From Parvibaculum sp040390855 (GTDB lineage: Bacteria > Pseudomonadota > Alphaproteobacteria > Parvibaculales > Parvibaculaceae): a stretch of 64,000 bases of DNA. Made by a program: the position numbers and the translations under genes. How positions within the stretch are numbered: the stretch's first letter is position 1; each line of letters starts with the position of its first letter. The DNA is taken from positions 39,904-103,903 of the forward strand of contig JAZJXO010000019.1 in assembly GCA_040390855.1 (NCBI GenBank), read 5' to 3'. Positions 25,142 to 34,321 of this stretch are shown here, one piece after another. The notes under the pieces are model-generated. The model worked only from the letters and a program-made list of their open reading frames with translations, did not search any database and was not told the DNA's origin.

Positions 25142-26035
25142 CTATTTCCCCGTCACATAGTCGGCCAGCTCCTTGGCCAGATGGTCAAACATTAACCGCA
25201 TTCTGAGGCTCGTTTTGTGGTCCTCATGCATGACGACCCAGACATCAAGGTAAAAATGTACCTTGTCCTGCAGCATGGGTACCAGTTCGGGAAATCTTTT
25301 GGCCAGAGCGGATTGGCACATGCCGATACCGATCCCCGCTCTCAACGCCGCAAACTGGGCCAGATCGCTGTCGCTGCGAAAGGCGAAGAGATCGCGCGAA
25401 TAGTCGATGCCGAGATTGATAGGACGCCGCACGGACGCTTCCTTGTCAAAGCCGATGATTGCATGTTCCCGCAGATCGTCGACGCTCATCGGCAAGCCAT
25501 AGGCCTGAATGTAGTTTTGATGCGCATGTAATCCGAGGCGGACTTCGCCGACTTTTTTGGCAAGTAAGGCCGTCTGCGTCGGCCGGATCATGCGGATCGC
25601 AATATCCGCCTCTCGTTGCAGCAGGTCTTCGCTGCGGTTGGACAGCATGAGTTCAATAATGATGCGCGGATGTTTCTCGCGGAAGCGGGCGAGAATGGCT
25701 GGCAGCACTTCCGCCCCGATCATTTCACTCGCCGTGATCCGCACCGTGCCACGGTCTTCCTCCGCCTCGCCCGATGCTGTCCGTCGCAGTGCCTCTGCAG
25801 CGCTTGCCATGGCCTCCGCATGAGGCACCAACGCCAACGCACTCTCGGTGGGTGCAAGTCCGCCTTGACTGCGGGTGAAGAGGGCGAGCCCCAGCGCCTC
25901 CTCCAGGGCATCCACATGGCGCCCGATGGTGGGCTGGGTGAGGCCCAGTGTTCGCGCCGCTGCCGAAAGGCTCCCCTCGCGGATCACCGCCAGAAGCGTC
26001 CGGTAATGTTCCCAGCCGGCTTCAATCTGTTTCAT
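25142..26035 (-). CDS. LysR-family transcriptional regulator
   Basis: A 297-residue LysR regulator with HTH at about 9-66 (LSAAARTLGLTQPTIGRHVDAL) and a two-lobed effector domain. It is divergent from the epimerase gene at 26138 across a 102-bp gap containing the imperfect palindrome CCGAATTTCGG (26057-26067) and lies upstream of gcdH on the same strand. Control of the divergent epimerase is the usual arrangement; gcdH is a second candidate. Confidence 0.87.
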   Translation of the reverse strand: MKQIEAGWEHYRTLLAVIREGSLSAAARTLGLTQPTIGRHVDALEEALGLALFTRSQGGLAPTESALALVPHAEAMASAAEALRRTASGEAEEDRGTVRITASEMIGAEVLPAILARFREKHPRIIIELMLSNRSEDLLQREADIAIRMIRPTQTALLAKKVGEVRLGLHAHQNYIQAYGLPMSVDDLREHAIIGFDKEASVRRPINLGIDYSRDLFAFRSDSDLAQFAALRAGIGIGMCQSALAKRFPELVPMLQDKVHFYLDVWVVMHEDHKTSLRMRLMFDHLAKELADYVTGK

Positions 26036-26137
26036 ACAAAAAAGTATAGATGATCCCCGAATTTCGGCAATTCATGTTCATTCGTAAATAGCTCATCTTC
26101 TGATCATCGAGACGCAGGACCCGCAGGAGATCAGACC

Positions 26138-27157
26138 ATGAACACAATACCCACAGCCCTCATCATCGGTGCCACAGGCGGCATCGGCTCCGAAATGGCA
26201 CTTGCCCTTCAGGCCCATGGCTGGCGCATCCGGGCGCTGAACCGCACCCCCGCCAAGGCTGCCCGCGAGTTCAAGCGTCTCGGTCAGATCGAATGGGTCA
26301 AAGGCGACGCGATGAACCCAGCCGATTTGCTCGCCGCCGCACAAGGTGTTGCGCTCGTTTTTCATGGGGCCAATCCACCCGGTTACAAAAACTGGGCGGG
26401 CACGGCGCTCCCCATGCTCGAAAGCTCGATTGCCGCGGCGAAGGCCGCGCGCGCCCTCCTGGTCTTTCCCGGTACGGTCTATAATTTCGGTCCTGACGTC
26501 TTCCCCGTGGTCAGCGAAACCTCACCGCAAAACCCGCTGACCCGTAAAGGCAAGATCCGCGTTGCGATGGAAAGCCGCTTGCGCGAAGCGTCACGTGACG
26601 GCGTCAAGGTTCTGATCGTCCGCGCTGGTGACTTCTTCGGTTCGCTTGCCCGCAACAACTGGTTCGGTCAGGCCATCATCACTCCTGGAAAACCCGTCCG
26701 TATTGTGACTTATCCTGGCACGCATAAGGTCGGTCATGCCTGGGCCTTCCTTCCCGATCTTGCCGAAACTTTCGCTCGTCTTATCGATCGCCGGAACGAG
26801 TTGCAGGACTTCGATGTCTTTCACTTCAACGGCCACTGGTTTGACGAAGGTGTCGAAATGGCCCGCGCCACAGCGCGTGCTGCCGGTGTGCCCGATGCAC
26901 CCGTCAAAGGCTTCCCGTGGTTTGCGATCTACCTCGCCGCGCCTTTTTCAGAGACGTTCCGCGAAATGCTTGAGATGCGCTACCTCTGGAAAAAGCCGCT
27001 GCGCCTGGACAATGCAAAGCTCGTGTCATTTCTAGGTCACGAGCCTCACACAAACACCGATCAGGCGCTTCGCGTCACGCTGACCGGTCTTGGTTGTCTC
27101 CCTGACGCGTCCACGAAGTACACCCCCCGCGCACTTACCTTGCAAACAAAGGACTGA
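26138..27157 (+). CDS. NAD-dependent epimerase/dehydratase family protein
   Basis: A 339-residue atypical extended SDR with LIIGATGGIGSEMALAL as the Rossmann motif and HGANPPGYKNW, VFPGTVYNFGP and IVRAGDFFG further on. The usual YxxxK is not evident as such (LTRKGKIRVAME follows the expected place), as in several NmrA-like or sugar-epimerase relatives. It is divergent from a LysR gene and followed 4 bp later by a tiny membrane protein gene. Substrate unknown. Confidence 0.8.
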   Translation: MNTIPTALIIGATGGIGSEMALALQAHGWRIRALNRTPAKAAREFKRLGQIEWVKGDAMNPADLLAAAQGVALVFHGANPPGYKNWAGTALPMLESSIAAAKAARALLVFPGTVYNFGPDVFPVVSETSPQNPLTRKGKIRVAMESRLREASRDGVKVLIVRAGDFFGSLARNNWFGQAIITPGKPVRIVTYPGTHKVGHAWAFLPDLAETFARLIDRRNELQDFDVFHFNGHWFDEGVEMARATARAAGVPDAPVKGFPWFAIYLAAPFSETFREMLEMRYLWKKPLRLDNAKLVSFLGHEPHTNTDQALRVTLTGLGCLPDASTKYTPRALTLQTKD

Positions 27158-27161
27158 AATC

Positions 27162-27278
27162 ATGTGGCCCAAGACAATCCGTACCCAGCTCGAACGCGTG
27201 ACACTGATCATCGTCATGTCGGTTTTCTCAAGCTATCTCGCTGCTTTCACTCTCGGTATGACGCGCTTTGTGGCGTGA
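27162..27278 (+). CDS. 38-residue single-span membrane microprotein
   Basis: ATG at 27162 lies 4 bp after the epimerase stop, with AAAGGA at 27147-27152 as ribosome-binding site. The product is basic at its N-terminus (MWPKTIRTQLERV) followed by one hydrophobic helix (TLIIVMSVFSSYLAAFTLG) and a short tail. It has the size and layout of small inner-membrane regulatory proteins. No family was recognised; expression is inferred from spacing and composition. Confidence 0.55.
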   Translation: MWPKTIRTQLERVTLIIVMSVFSSYLAAFTLGMTRFVA

Positions 27279-27306
27279 CTGAATTGAGCAATAGAAAACC
27301 AAAAAT

Positions 27307-27345
27307 GATGCTGTCATCCCGTGCTCGTCCCGGGATGACAGCATC
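27307..27345. repeat. REP-like hairpin, 15-bp perfect arms
   Basis: GATGCTGTCATCCCG (27307-27321) and its exact complement CGGGATGACAGCATC (27331-27345) around a 9-base loop. It lies between convergent genes (the microprotein and the nitronate-monooxygenase-like gene) and may stop transcription. The core TCATCCCG/CGGGATGA recurs at 31825-31848 and 41204-41236, so it is a dispersed palindromic repeat family. Confidence 0.8.
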
Positions 27346-27369
27346 AACTGGTTTGAAGTTTGAAATAAA

Positions 27370-28344
27370 TTAAGTCGTCATCCGTGCCGTAAATTCCTTG
27401 CACGCCTGCGCATATTCTGTTTTCAACCGTGCAATCAATTCGCCCGCGGGTGGCGCATCTTTGATCTGGCCTATGCCTTGGCCCGAACCCCAGATGTCTC
27501 TCCAAGCTTTCTGCTTCATGTTGCCGCCGGATCCGAAATTCATTTTCGATTTGTCGGCTTCCGGCAGATTGTGTGGATCAAGCCCCGCCGCCGCGACGGA
27601 CGGCGCGAGATAGTTGCCATGCACGCCGGTAAAGAGGTTTGTGTAGACAATGTCGTCAGCCGCATAGTCGATCAGGCTCTGTTTGTACGACGGTTCCGCA
27701 TTACCTTCAGCAGTCGCCACAAAGCGTGTGCCCATATAAGCGAGGTCCGCGCCGAGCGCCAACGTCGACGCGATGCCATAACCATCCGACAAGGCACCGG
27801 ACAGGATCACCGTTCCGTCGAACCATTGTTTCACTTCACGCACGAGAGCGAAAGGCGACAAGGTGCCCGCATGTCCCCCCGCGCCGGCGCAGACGAGGAT
27901 CAGACCATCGACACCTTGCTCCGCCGCCTTCTTCGCGTGTTTCACGTTGATGACGTCATGGAACACAACACCGCCATAGGAGTGCGCCGCATCCACCACT
28001 TCTTTCGGCGGACGCAGGCTTGTGATGATAATCGGCACCTGTTGGCGCGTACAGACCTCAATGTCATGTGCCAGACGGTCGTTCGAGGCATGACAGATCT
28101 GGTTCACGGCAAAAGGGGCAACTTTCTTGTCGGGGTTTGCCGCTTGATACTCGGCGAGTTCACTCTTGATACGGATGATCCATTCTTCCAGCATATGCGC
28201 GGGCCGCGCATTGAGCGCAGGAAACGAGCCGACGATGCCCGCCTTGCATTGTGCAATGACGAGTTCTGGACCCGACACAATAAAGAGCGGCGAACCGATC
28301 AGCGGAAGTTCGAGTTTGCCTTCAAGGCATTTGGGCAGCGCCAT
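27370..28344 (-). CDS. Nitronate monooxygenase-like flavoprotein
   Basis: A 324-residue TIM-barrel FMN enzyme of the 2-nitropropane dioxygenase/nitronate monooxygenase family (also FabK-like). LPLIGSPLFIVSGPELVIAQ, GLILVCAGAGGHAGTLSP with the catalytic His region, and GADLAYMGTRFVATAE are family blocks. The C-terminal segment with NMKQKAWRDIWGSGQGIG is typical of the proteobacterial subgroup annotated as 2-nitropropane dioxygenases. The physiological substrate may be a nitronate or an enoyl-type compound. A LysR gene lies just upstream on the same strand. Confidence 0.85.
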   Translation of the reverse strand: MALPKCLEGKLELPLIGSPLFIVSGPELVIAQCKAGIVGSFPALNARPAHMLEEWIIRIKSELAEYQAANPDKKVAPFAVNQICHASNDRLAHDIEVCTRQQVPIIITSLRPPKEVVDAAHSYGGVVFHDVINVKHAKKAAEQGVDGLILVCAGAGGHAGTLSPFALVREVKQWFDGTVILSGALSDGYGIASTLALGADLAYMGTRFVATAEGNAEPSYKQSLIDYAADDIVYTNLFTGVHGNYLAPSVAAAGLDPHNLPEADKSKMNFGSGGNMKQKAWRDIWGSGQGIGQIKDAPPAGELIARLKTEYAQACKEFTARMTT

Positions 28345-28463
28345 GGTGGTCTCCTCCGATTAAGCGTTGCCAGACTTTAGACACGCATGACGTGCCTGCG
28401 CCTGTGCGCCTGCTTCAATTTAACTGTTCATATGCGCACAGCTTCTATGTGCAGAACCGGCGT

Positions 28464-29414
28464 TTAGCGTCCGGTTAGCTTGTTCCTGTCGACCTTCGCC
28501 TTGGCCATGATGAAATCCATCACCGCCCGCACCGGCGGCGTATCTTTCAAATCGGGATGTGCAAGCAACCACATATCCGTTGTGCTGAAGAGCTTGTCGG
28601 GCGAGATGCGCACGAGTTGCGGATAGGCATCGCCTGTAAGGCAGGTGAGTGCGCCGATGCCTGTGCCTGCGAGCACCGCGTGAACTGTGTCGATCTGCGA
28701 TGAAAAACGGAAATGCGTCGGCGTATCGCGTGTGACATGGGCGCTCCAGCGTGAGAACTCCGCCTGCGATGACGAACCGGCAAAACCGAGGATCGTGTGA
28801 TCCGCCCATTCCTCGCGCTTTGTCGGAAGCCCGTGCTTGGCCGCATAGTCTTTCGACGCATAAAACGCAACGCCGAGCCGTCCGACTTTTCGTCCTACCA
28901 GATTTTCTTCGCCGGGCCCGTAAAGCCGCAGCACAATGTCCGCCTCGCGCCGACGCACACTTGCGGGCCAGCTTTCGGTGACGAACTCCAGTTCGAGCGC
29001 CGGATAGTTTTTATGAAATTCCGTGAGATGCGGCACAAGCCATTGGCCCGCGATGCCGGGCGCGACGGAGATGCGCACCACGCCGCGCGGCTCGCCGTCT
29101 TCGGCAAGCGCTGCACGCGCCGCGCGTTCAGCCGCTGTCGCCATCGGTTCGACTTCCGCGCGCAGTCGTTCACCGGCTGCGGTGAGCGCATAGCCTACCG
29201 GCTCACGGATAAAAAGTTTCGCGCCGAGTTCTTTTTCCAAAGCCGCGATGTGACGTCCGACAGTGGCGTGACTGAGTTTGAGTTTCCGTCCCGCACCACT
29301 GAGACTCGCTGTTTCGGCGACTGCTAAAAAAATCCGGTAAGCGTCCCATCCGGACGCGCTGATGAGGCTTCCTGCGGGCTCGCTGCCCGCTGTCGACCGG
29401 CTGCTCATTCGCAT
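28464..29414 (-). CDS. LysR-family transcriptional regulator
   Basis: A 316-residue LysR protein with HTH at about 22-80 (LAVAETASLSGAGRKLKLSH) and an effector domain containing PGIAGQWLVPHLTEFHKNYP. It sits between two nitronate-monooxygenase-like genes: upstream of one on the same strand and divergent from the other (29630), so it is a good candidate to regulate one or both. The start is uncertain (ATG at 29414 or 29408). Confidence 0.85.
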   Translation of the reverse strand: MRMSSRSTAGSEPAGSLISASGWDAYRIFLAVAETASLSGAGRKLKLSHATVGRHIAALEKELGAKLFIREPVGYALTAAGERLRAEVEPMATAAERAARAALAEDGEPRGVVRISVAPGIAGQWLVPHLTEFHKNYPALELEFVTESWPASVRRREADIVLRLYGPGEENLVGRKVGRLGVAFYASKDYAAKHGLPTKREEWADHTILGFAGSSSQAEFSRWSAHVTRDTPTHFRFSSQIDTVHAVLAGTGIGALTCLTGDAYPQLVRISPDKLFSTTDMWLLAHPDLKDTPPVRAVMDFIMAKAKVDRNKLTGR

Positions 29415-29629
29415 TCATTGTTCATCACTGAACATGTCCCCCGATTGTTTCTGAGCGAAAGATGATCCCCTTCGGCGCGGATTTCAAGCCTTGTGCTTGA
29501 CGCAAGGAAAAAGAGGGGAAGGGCATCCGGCGGATTCATACGTGCCAAAAGCTCCATCTTTCTGCTAGAAACGGCCACCAAAACCAATCGGGCCGACTGT
29601 CCGGAAATGATGTCAGGGGAGTGATCCAA

Positions 29630-30628
29630 ATGATCAAGACAAGATTCACAGAAATGTTCGGCGTCGATCATCCGATCGTGCAAGGCGGTATGCAATGGGT
29701 GGGTCGCGCCTCGCTCGTCTCGGCGGTCGCCAATGCCGGTGCGCTCGGCTTCATCACCGCGCTGACGCAGCCGACACCGGAAGACCTTGCCAAAGAAATC
29801 AAAGCCTGCCGCGAGATGACCGACAAGCCGTTCGGCGTGAACCTCACGATCCTGCCCGCACTCACACCTCCTCCTTACGCTGAATACCGCGCCGCCATCA
29901 TAGAGAGCGGCGTCAAGATCGTCGAGACGGCAGGATATAAGCCGCAGGAACATGTCGACGACTTCAAGAAGCACGGCATCAAGGTGATCCACAAATGCAC
30001 GGCTGTCCGTCATGCCGCATCGGCTGAACGCATGGGCGTTGATGCCATATCTATTGACGGTTTCGAATGCGCGGGCCATCCCGGCGAAGACGATATTCCG
30101 GGTCTCATTCTCATTCCCGCCGCTGCCGACAAAATCAAAATACCAATGATCGCTTCAGGTGGTTTCGGCGATGCACGAGGCCTCGTTGCAGCACTCGCGC
30201 TCGGTGCGGAAGGTGTCAACATGGGCACGCGTTTCATGTGCACGGTCGAAAGCCCGATCCACCAGAAAGTCAAAGAACAGATCGTAGCCAATGACGAACG
30301 CGCCACGGACCTTATTTTCCGCACACTGCACAATACCGCCCGCGTCGCCAAGAACGCCGTGTCGCAGGAAGTCGTCGCTATCGAAAAGAAGGGCGGCGCG
30401 ACGATTGACGATGTCCGTCACCTCGTTGCTGGCGCCCGCGGCAAGGTCGTTTATGAAGCCGGTGACCCCGATTACGGCATCTGGTCGGCAGGCATGGTGC
30501 AAGGCCTCATCCATGACATTCCGACCTGCAAGGAACTGGTGAGCCGCATGATCTCGGAAGCCGAAACGATCATCGCGCAGCGTCTCAACCGCATGTCCGG
30601 CATGGTCGGCGCGAAGGCAGCCGAGTAA
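29630..30628 (+). CDS. Nitronate monooxygenase (NMO) family flavoprotein
   Basis: A 332-residue FMN-dependent TIM-barrel enzyme. PIVQGGMQWVGRASLVSAVA, VNLTILP, ISIDGFECAGHPGEDDIP with the conserved His, and IASGGFGDARGLVAALALGA are family signatures. ATG at 29630 is preferred over GTG at 29621 because AGGGGAG at 29615-29621 is well placed for it. It differs clearly from the paralogue at 27370-28344, so the two belong to different subgroups. A strong terminator follows. Confidence 0.87.
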   Translation: MIKTRFTEMFGVDHPIVQGGMQWVGRASLVSAVANAGALGFITALTQPTPEDLAKEIKACREMTDKPFGVNLTILPALTPPPYAEYRAAIIESGVKIVETAGYKPQEHVDDFKKHGIKVIHKCTAVRHAASAERMGVDAISIDGFECAGHPGEDDIPGLILIPAAADKIKIPMIASGGFGDARGLVAALALGAEGVNMGTRFMCTVESPIHQKVKEQIVANDERATDLIFRTLHNTARVAKNAVSQEVVAIEKKGGATIDDVRHLVAGARGKVVYEAGDPDYGIWSAGMVQGLIHDIPTCKELVSRMISEAETIIAQRLNRMSGMVGAKAAE

Positions 30629-30649
30629 ACTTTCGCTGTTCAAAAATGA

Positions 30650-30679
30650 AAAGGCACGTCTGCGGACGTGCCTTTTTTT
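30650..30679 (+). terminator. Rho-independent terminator
   Basis: AAAGGCACGTC (30650-30660), TGCG loop, GACGTGCCTTT (30665-30675) and a run of seven T in total. It ends transcription of the nitronate monooxygenase gene 21 bp after its stop. Confidence 0.92.
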
Positions 30680-30900
30680 GAGTCTCCAAAAAGCGGGGAT
30701 ACGCGCTTTATCCAGCAAAATGGAAGCTCGGATTCCGTGTGATTCTTGTAAGAGATCGAGCGTTTCCATGCAGAGATCGTCGGTTTTTCGTTGATGGGTT
30801 CCGAGTATGCGGCAGTGAGTGAAATAATCAGGTGGGGATAGAGATGTTTTGCCCTTTTATGGTCCTGTCCCGCGATGACCGTGTGCTGTTGGGTTAATGC

Positions 30901-31803
30901 CTATCTGAGGAACAGAAGCAGCAACAGGCCACCGATCACCAGTGCGATGCCGACATATTCGAGCGGCTCGGTTTTTTCTTTGAAGAGAAAACGCGACGAG
31001 GCGAAGGTGAAGACGAGTTCGATCTGGCCGAGCGCGCGCACATAGGCCGCGTTCTCGATCGTCATGGCCGTGAACCACGCCATCGAGGCCATCGCGCCAG
31101 ATATGCCGACGAGCGAACTGACTTTCCACGTCTTCGCGGTTTTGACGAGTTGATCGGGTTCACGCCAGAGGAGCCACAGTCCCATCATCACGGTCTGCAT
31201 GACGAGCACCACGACGAGCGTGTAGGACGCCGAGATCAGAAATTCGGAATTGAGCGAGAGCGAGGCCGCGCGGTAGCAGACGGCTGAAATGCCAAAGCCC
31301 GCGCCTGTACCTATGCCCATCAAGGTTGGCCGGTCGGTGAGGGAGCGGACGAAATTCATGGCGGTGAGTTTCGACTTTGCCATCGAGATCGCGATGACAC
31401 CTGAGAAACTCACAAGGATCGCTGCGACCGCGCCGAGGCTCGGATGATCACCCAGCACGATGATGCCGAAGAGTGCGGCCTGCACGGTTTCGGTTTTGGA
31501 ATAGGTCGTGCCCACGGCAAAGTTGCGATAGGCAAAAAGCGCGACGAGCAGGAACGTACCGAGAATCTGGGTGAGCCCGCCGATGAAGCAATAGATGATG
31601 AATGTCGCATTGGGCGAGGGGAGCGCGAAACCTGCAAGTACATGCAGGCCCCAGAGATAGATGATAGCGACGGGCAGACCGAACGCAAAGCGCACATAGG
31701 TCGCCGCCGTTGCTGACAGATCGCCCGTCAGTTGCTTCTGCCATGTGGAACGCAGGTTTTGCAGGAACGCTGCGGCGATGGTGATGGGAATCCAGAGGGG
31801 CAT
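30901..31803 (-). CDS. EamA/DMT-family transporter
   Basis: A 300-residue membrane protein with about ten helices in two EamA-like halves, the drug/metabolite transporter fold. The second half shows FTAMTIENAAYVRALGQIEL and ends with FKEKTEPLEYVGIALVIGGL, where a conserved Glu and the final helix match the EamA repeat. Substrate is unknown; related proteins export amino acids or other metabolites. The 272-bp gap before it (from 30629) holds only the terminator above. Confidence 0.83.
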   Translation of the reverse strand: MPLWIPITIAAAFLQNLRSTWQKQLTGDLSATAATYVRFAFGLPVAIIYLWGLHVLAGFALPSPNATFIIYCFIGGLTQILGTFLLVALFAYRNFAVGTTYSKTETVQAALFGIIVLGDHPSLGAVAAILVSFSGVIAISMAKSKLTAMNFVRSLTDRPTLMGIGTGAGFGISAVCYRAASLSLNSEFLISASYTLVVVLVMQTVMMGLWLLWREPDQLVKTAKTWKVSSLVGISGAMASMAWFTAMTIENAAYVRALGQIELVFTFASSRFLFKEKTEPLEYVGIALVIGGLLLLLFLR

Positions 31804-31824
31804 GGGGAGGACTACAAAACAAAT

Positions 31825-31848
31825 GTCATCCCGTGTTTGTCACGGGAT
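31825..31848. repeat. Short member of the ATCCCG hairpin family
   Basis: GTCATCCCGTG followed by TTTGT and CACGGGAT gives 8-bp perfect arms (31828-31835 and 31841-31848). The core matches the larger hairpin at 27307-27345. It lies between a DMT transporter start and a beta-lactamase-fold gene end. Confidence 0.6.
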
Positions 31849-31884
31849 TCAAGGGGGTCGCAGGTAGTGTCGGGAGCAGAAAAA

Positions 31885-33126
31885 TCAGTCCTCAATCGCC
31901 GCATAGACGAGCTGTTGCAACTGTGGACGCAGCGGGTAGGTCGATGAGGGATAAAGCTGCGTCATCAGAATGGCGATCAGATCTTCTTCCGGATCAATCC
32001 AGAAATAGGTGGACGCCGCGCCGCCCCATGAATAATTGCCGACGCTGCCGATCTGCTGCAATTCCGCCGGATCGAGCGTCACGGCAAAGCCGAGACCGAA
32101 GCCTGTGCCTTCGGAGGCGAGTTCGGAGAAGCCTGACGGCGCCATCTCCGCCATTGTCTTGTCGCCCGGAAGGTGATTGAGCCGCATGAACTCGATCGTC
32201 TTGCGCGAGACGAGACGATTGCCGTCAAGGGTACCGCCGTTCAGGAGCATCTGGCAGAAACGCCAATAGTCCATCACGGTCGAGACAAGTCCGCCGCCGC
32301 CGGAAAGAAATTGCGGCGCTTTCGCATAGGTGCTCGTCGCGTCGCCCTTGTCCATCAGACCTTCGGCATGGGTTACGGGGTTCTTGAAATAATTGCTGGC
32401 AAAGCGGTGGAGCTTGTCTTCGGGCACGAAGAAGCCGGTATCGACCATGCCGAGCGGCTTGAAAATGCGGGCTTCGAGAAACTCATCGAGCGGGATGCCG
32501 GAGAGGATTTCGACAAGGCGGCCGCAGACGTCGATTGCAACCGAATAGCTCCATGCGTCGCCGGGCGAAAAGAGGAGCGGAATATCGGAAAGACGGGTGA
32601 CAAATTCCTTGAGGTCGATGCCGGTTGTGTTCGCGCCGTCGATGCCGCGCTCGCGGTATTTCGCATCGACCACGTTCTGCTGCATGAAGCCATAGGTGAG
32701 GCCGGATGTATGTGTGAGGAGATCGCGGATCGTCATAGCGCGGGCGCAAGGTTTTGTTTCGGTGACCGGCGCCGCGCCGCCCGCCCAGACTTTGAGTTTT
32801 TTAAATTCGGGAATGTATTTGTGGACAGGATGATTGATCTGAAACTTGCCCTCTTCATGCAGCATCATCAGCGCGAGCGAGGTGATCGGCTTGGTCATCG
32901 AATAGATGCGGAAGATCGTGTCGTGCTGGATGGGCTCTTTCGTGTCCTTGTCCTTGACGCCGATGCACTCGAAATGCGCGATCTCGCCGTGGCGCGCAAC
33001 GAAGGTCGAGACGCCTGCGAGCTTGCCGCTGTCGAGATAGGACCGCATGAAATTCGGAATCTCGGTGAGCCGCGCGCCGATCAACCCCACATCCTCAGCA
33101 CTCACAATTTTTGCGGCTACGTTCAT
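31885..33126 (-). CDS. Beta-lactamase-fold serine hydrolase (class C/esterase type)
   Basis: A 413-residue serine hydrolase. The nucleophile motif is SMTK (SxxK) in FRIYSMTKPITSLALMML, and the YxN-type position is in AWSYSVAIDVCG, where the Asn is replaced, as in EstB-like esterases and D-aminopeptidases. LLTHTSGLTYGF is another family block. No signal peptide is evident, which points to a cytoplasmic esterase or peptidase rather than a secreted beta-lactamase. A second member of the fold is encoded next to it. Confidence 0.87.
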   Translation of the reverse strand: MNVAAKIVSAEDVGLIGARLTEIPNFMRSYLDSGKLAGVSTFVARHGEIAHFECIGVKDKDTKEPIQHDTIFRIYSMTKPITSLALMMLHEEGKFQINHPVHKYIPEFKKLKVWAGGAAPVTETKPCARAMTIRDLLTHTSGLTYGFMQQNVVDAKYRERGIDGANTTGIDLKEFVTRLSDIPLLFSPGDAWSYSVAIDVCGRLVEILSGIPLDEFLEARIFKPLGMVDTGFFVPEDKLHRFASNYFKNPVTHAEGLMDKGDATSTYAKAPQFLSGGGGLVSTVMDYWRFCQMLLNGGTLDGNRLVSRKTIEFMRLNHLPGDKTMAEMAPSGFSELASEGTGFGLGFAVTLDPAELQQIGSVGNYSWGGAASTYFWIDPEEDLIAILMTQLYPSSTYPLRPQLQQLVYAAIED

Positions 33127-33208
33127 GGGTCTCTCCCGGTCGTATGATTTTGCTATTATATGTGTATTGCGCTCAGTCTAGCGCCGGAAGAGGGGCGGCG
33201 GCAAACGC

Positions 33209-34273
33209 TCAGCGGCGAAAACAATCCGCGACAGCGCTGATCCATCCCTTAAGCTCCGGCCCGTTCACTGCATTGGTCTTGCCGTTGCGGACGATGACCA
33301 TATCGAGATCGGGGATGCAGCAGGTGAACTGGCCTTCATAGCCATTGGCCGAGAACGAGTCCGGACCGCCGAGGCCCATCCACCATTGCGCGCCATAGGG
33401 CGTGTTCTCGGCCATCGCTTCGGGCTGCTGCCATGTCGGCGTGCGGGCATAGTCGACCCAGCCTTCGGGCAGGAGGCGTTTGCCCTCCCAGATGCCATCG
33501 CGCAAATAGAGAAGGCCGAATTTTGCAAAGTCGCGGGGCGTCGCGTAGCAGAAAGACGAGCCGATGAACGTGCCCGCCTTGTCGAACTTCGGCGCGGCGC
33601 TCGTCATGCCGATCACGTCGAAGAGGCACGCCCGCATGAAGGCTTCGAAGTCCTTGCCCTTGAGATCGCCCGCTGCTTTCTGCGCCGCTCGCGCGATGAT
33701 GTTGGTGGTGCCAGACGAATAAGACCAGAACGTATCCGGCGCATGGGCAAGCGGCAGAGAAGCGGCAAAGCGAGCGACATCCTCCTTGCCCGCGCCGAAC
33801 AGCATCTCGATCACGTCGGAGGCTTGTCCGTCGACATAGTCCTCGCGGAAGGCGAGACCGCTCGACATGCGCAGCAACTGGTCAAGCGTGATGTTCGCGC
33901 GCGGGTCATCCGCCTGCGCGCGCCATTCGGGCACGTCGGCGGGTGCGTGAATGTCGAGCTTGCCGTCACCGACAAGCAGGCCGACGAGAGCCTGCGTGAT
34001 GCTTTTGGCTTTTGACCATGACGGGCAGGTGGCGTCCGGCCCGAAACCTGTCCAGTAACGCTCCTTGATGAGCTTGCCGCCCTGCACGATGACGAGCGCA
34101 TGTGTCTCGCCAATGTCCACGGGCGCGTGCTGGGCAAAGGCATGATCGAGCAAAGCTCTGAGCGTCGACCTGTCCGCGCTTGCAGGCACCTCGCCCAGCG
34201 GCCATTCCTTTGTCGGCCACGCAACTCCGGCGGGCTGTGTCGGCAGGACGGGCAGGGGAGCGGTTATTGTCAT
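33209..34273 (-). CDS. Beta-lactamase-fold serine hydrolase, second copy
   Basis: A 354-residue member of the same fold: SxxK in CPSWSKAKSITQALVG, Y-S in FWSYSSGTTNIIARA, and ANGYEGQFTCCIPDLDMVIVRNG near the C-terminus as the KTG-like strand region. ATG at 34273 (MTITAPLPVLP) is chosen; upstream in-frame translation would read the 12-bp repeat at 34274-34321 as QSSS units, which looks artificial. It is too different from the 31885-33126 gene to be a recent duplicate. Esterase, transesterase or 6-aminohexanoate-dimer hydrolase activity is possible. Confidence 0.85.
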   Translation of the reverse strand: MTITAPLPVLPTQPAGVAWPTKEWPLGEVPASADRSTLRALLDHAFAQHAPVDIGETHALVIVQGGKLIKERYWTGFGPDATCPSWSKAKSITQALVGLLVGDGKLDIHAPADVPEWRAQADDPRANITLDQLLRMSSGLAFREDYVDGQASDVIEMLFGAGKEDVARFAASLPLAHAPDTFWSYSSGTTNIIARAAQKAAGDLKGKDFEAFMRACLFDVIGMTSAAPKFDKAGTFIGSSFCYATPRDFAKFGLLYLRDGIWEGKRLLPEGWVDYARTPTWQQPEAMAENTPYGAQWWMGLGGPDSFSANGYEGQFTCCIPDLDMVIVRNGKTNAVNGPELKGWISAVADCFRR

Positions 34274-34321
34274 GGAACTACTCTGGGAACTACTCTGGGA
34301 ACTACTCTGGGAACTACTCTG
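34274..34321. repeat. Tandem repeat GGAACTACTCTG x4 (12-bp unit)
   Basis: Four exact 12-bp copies abut the ATG of the minus-strand serine hydrolase gene. On the minus strand the repeat ends in ...GTTCC immediately before the start codon, so it occupies the place of the ribosome-binding site. As the unit is a multiple of three it would not change frame, but copy number would alter 5' untranslated length. It is not a CRISPR (no spacers). Confidence 0.9.

Noticed and set aside
34274..34321. CRISPR array
   Set aside because: Four contiguous 12-bp copies without spacers, and no cas genes.
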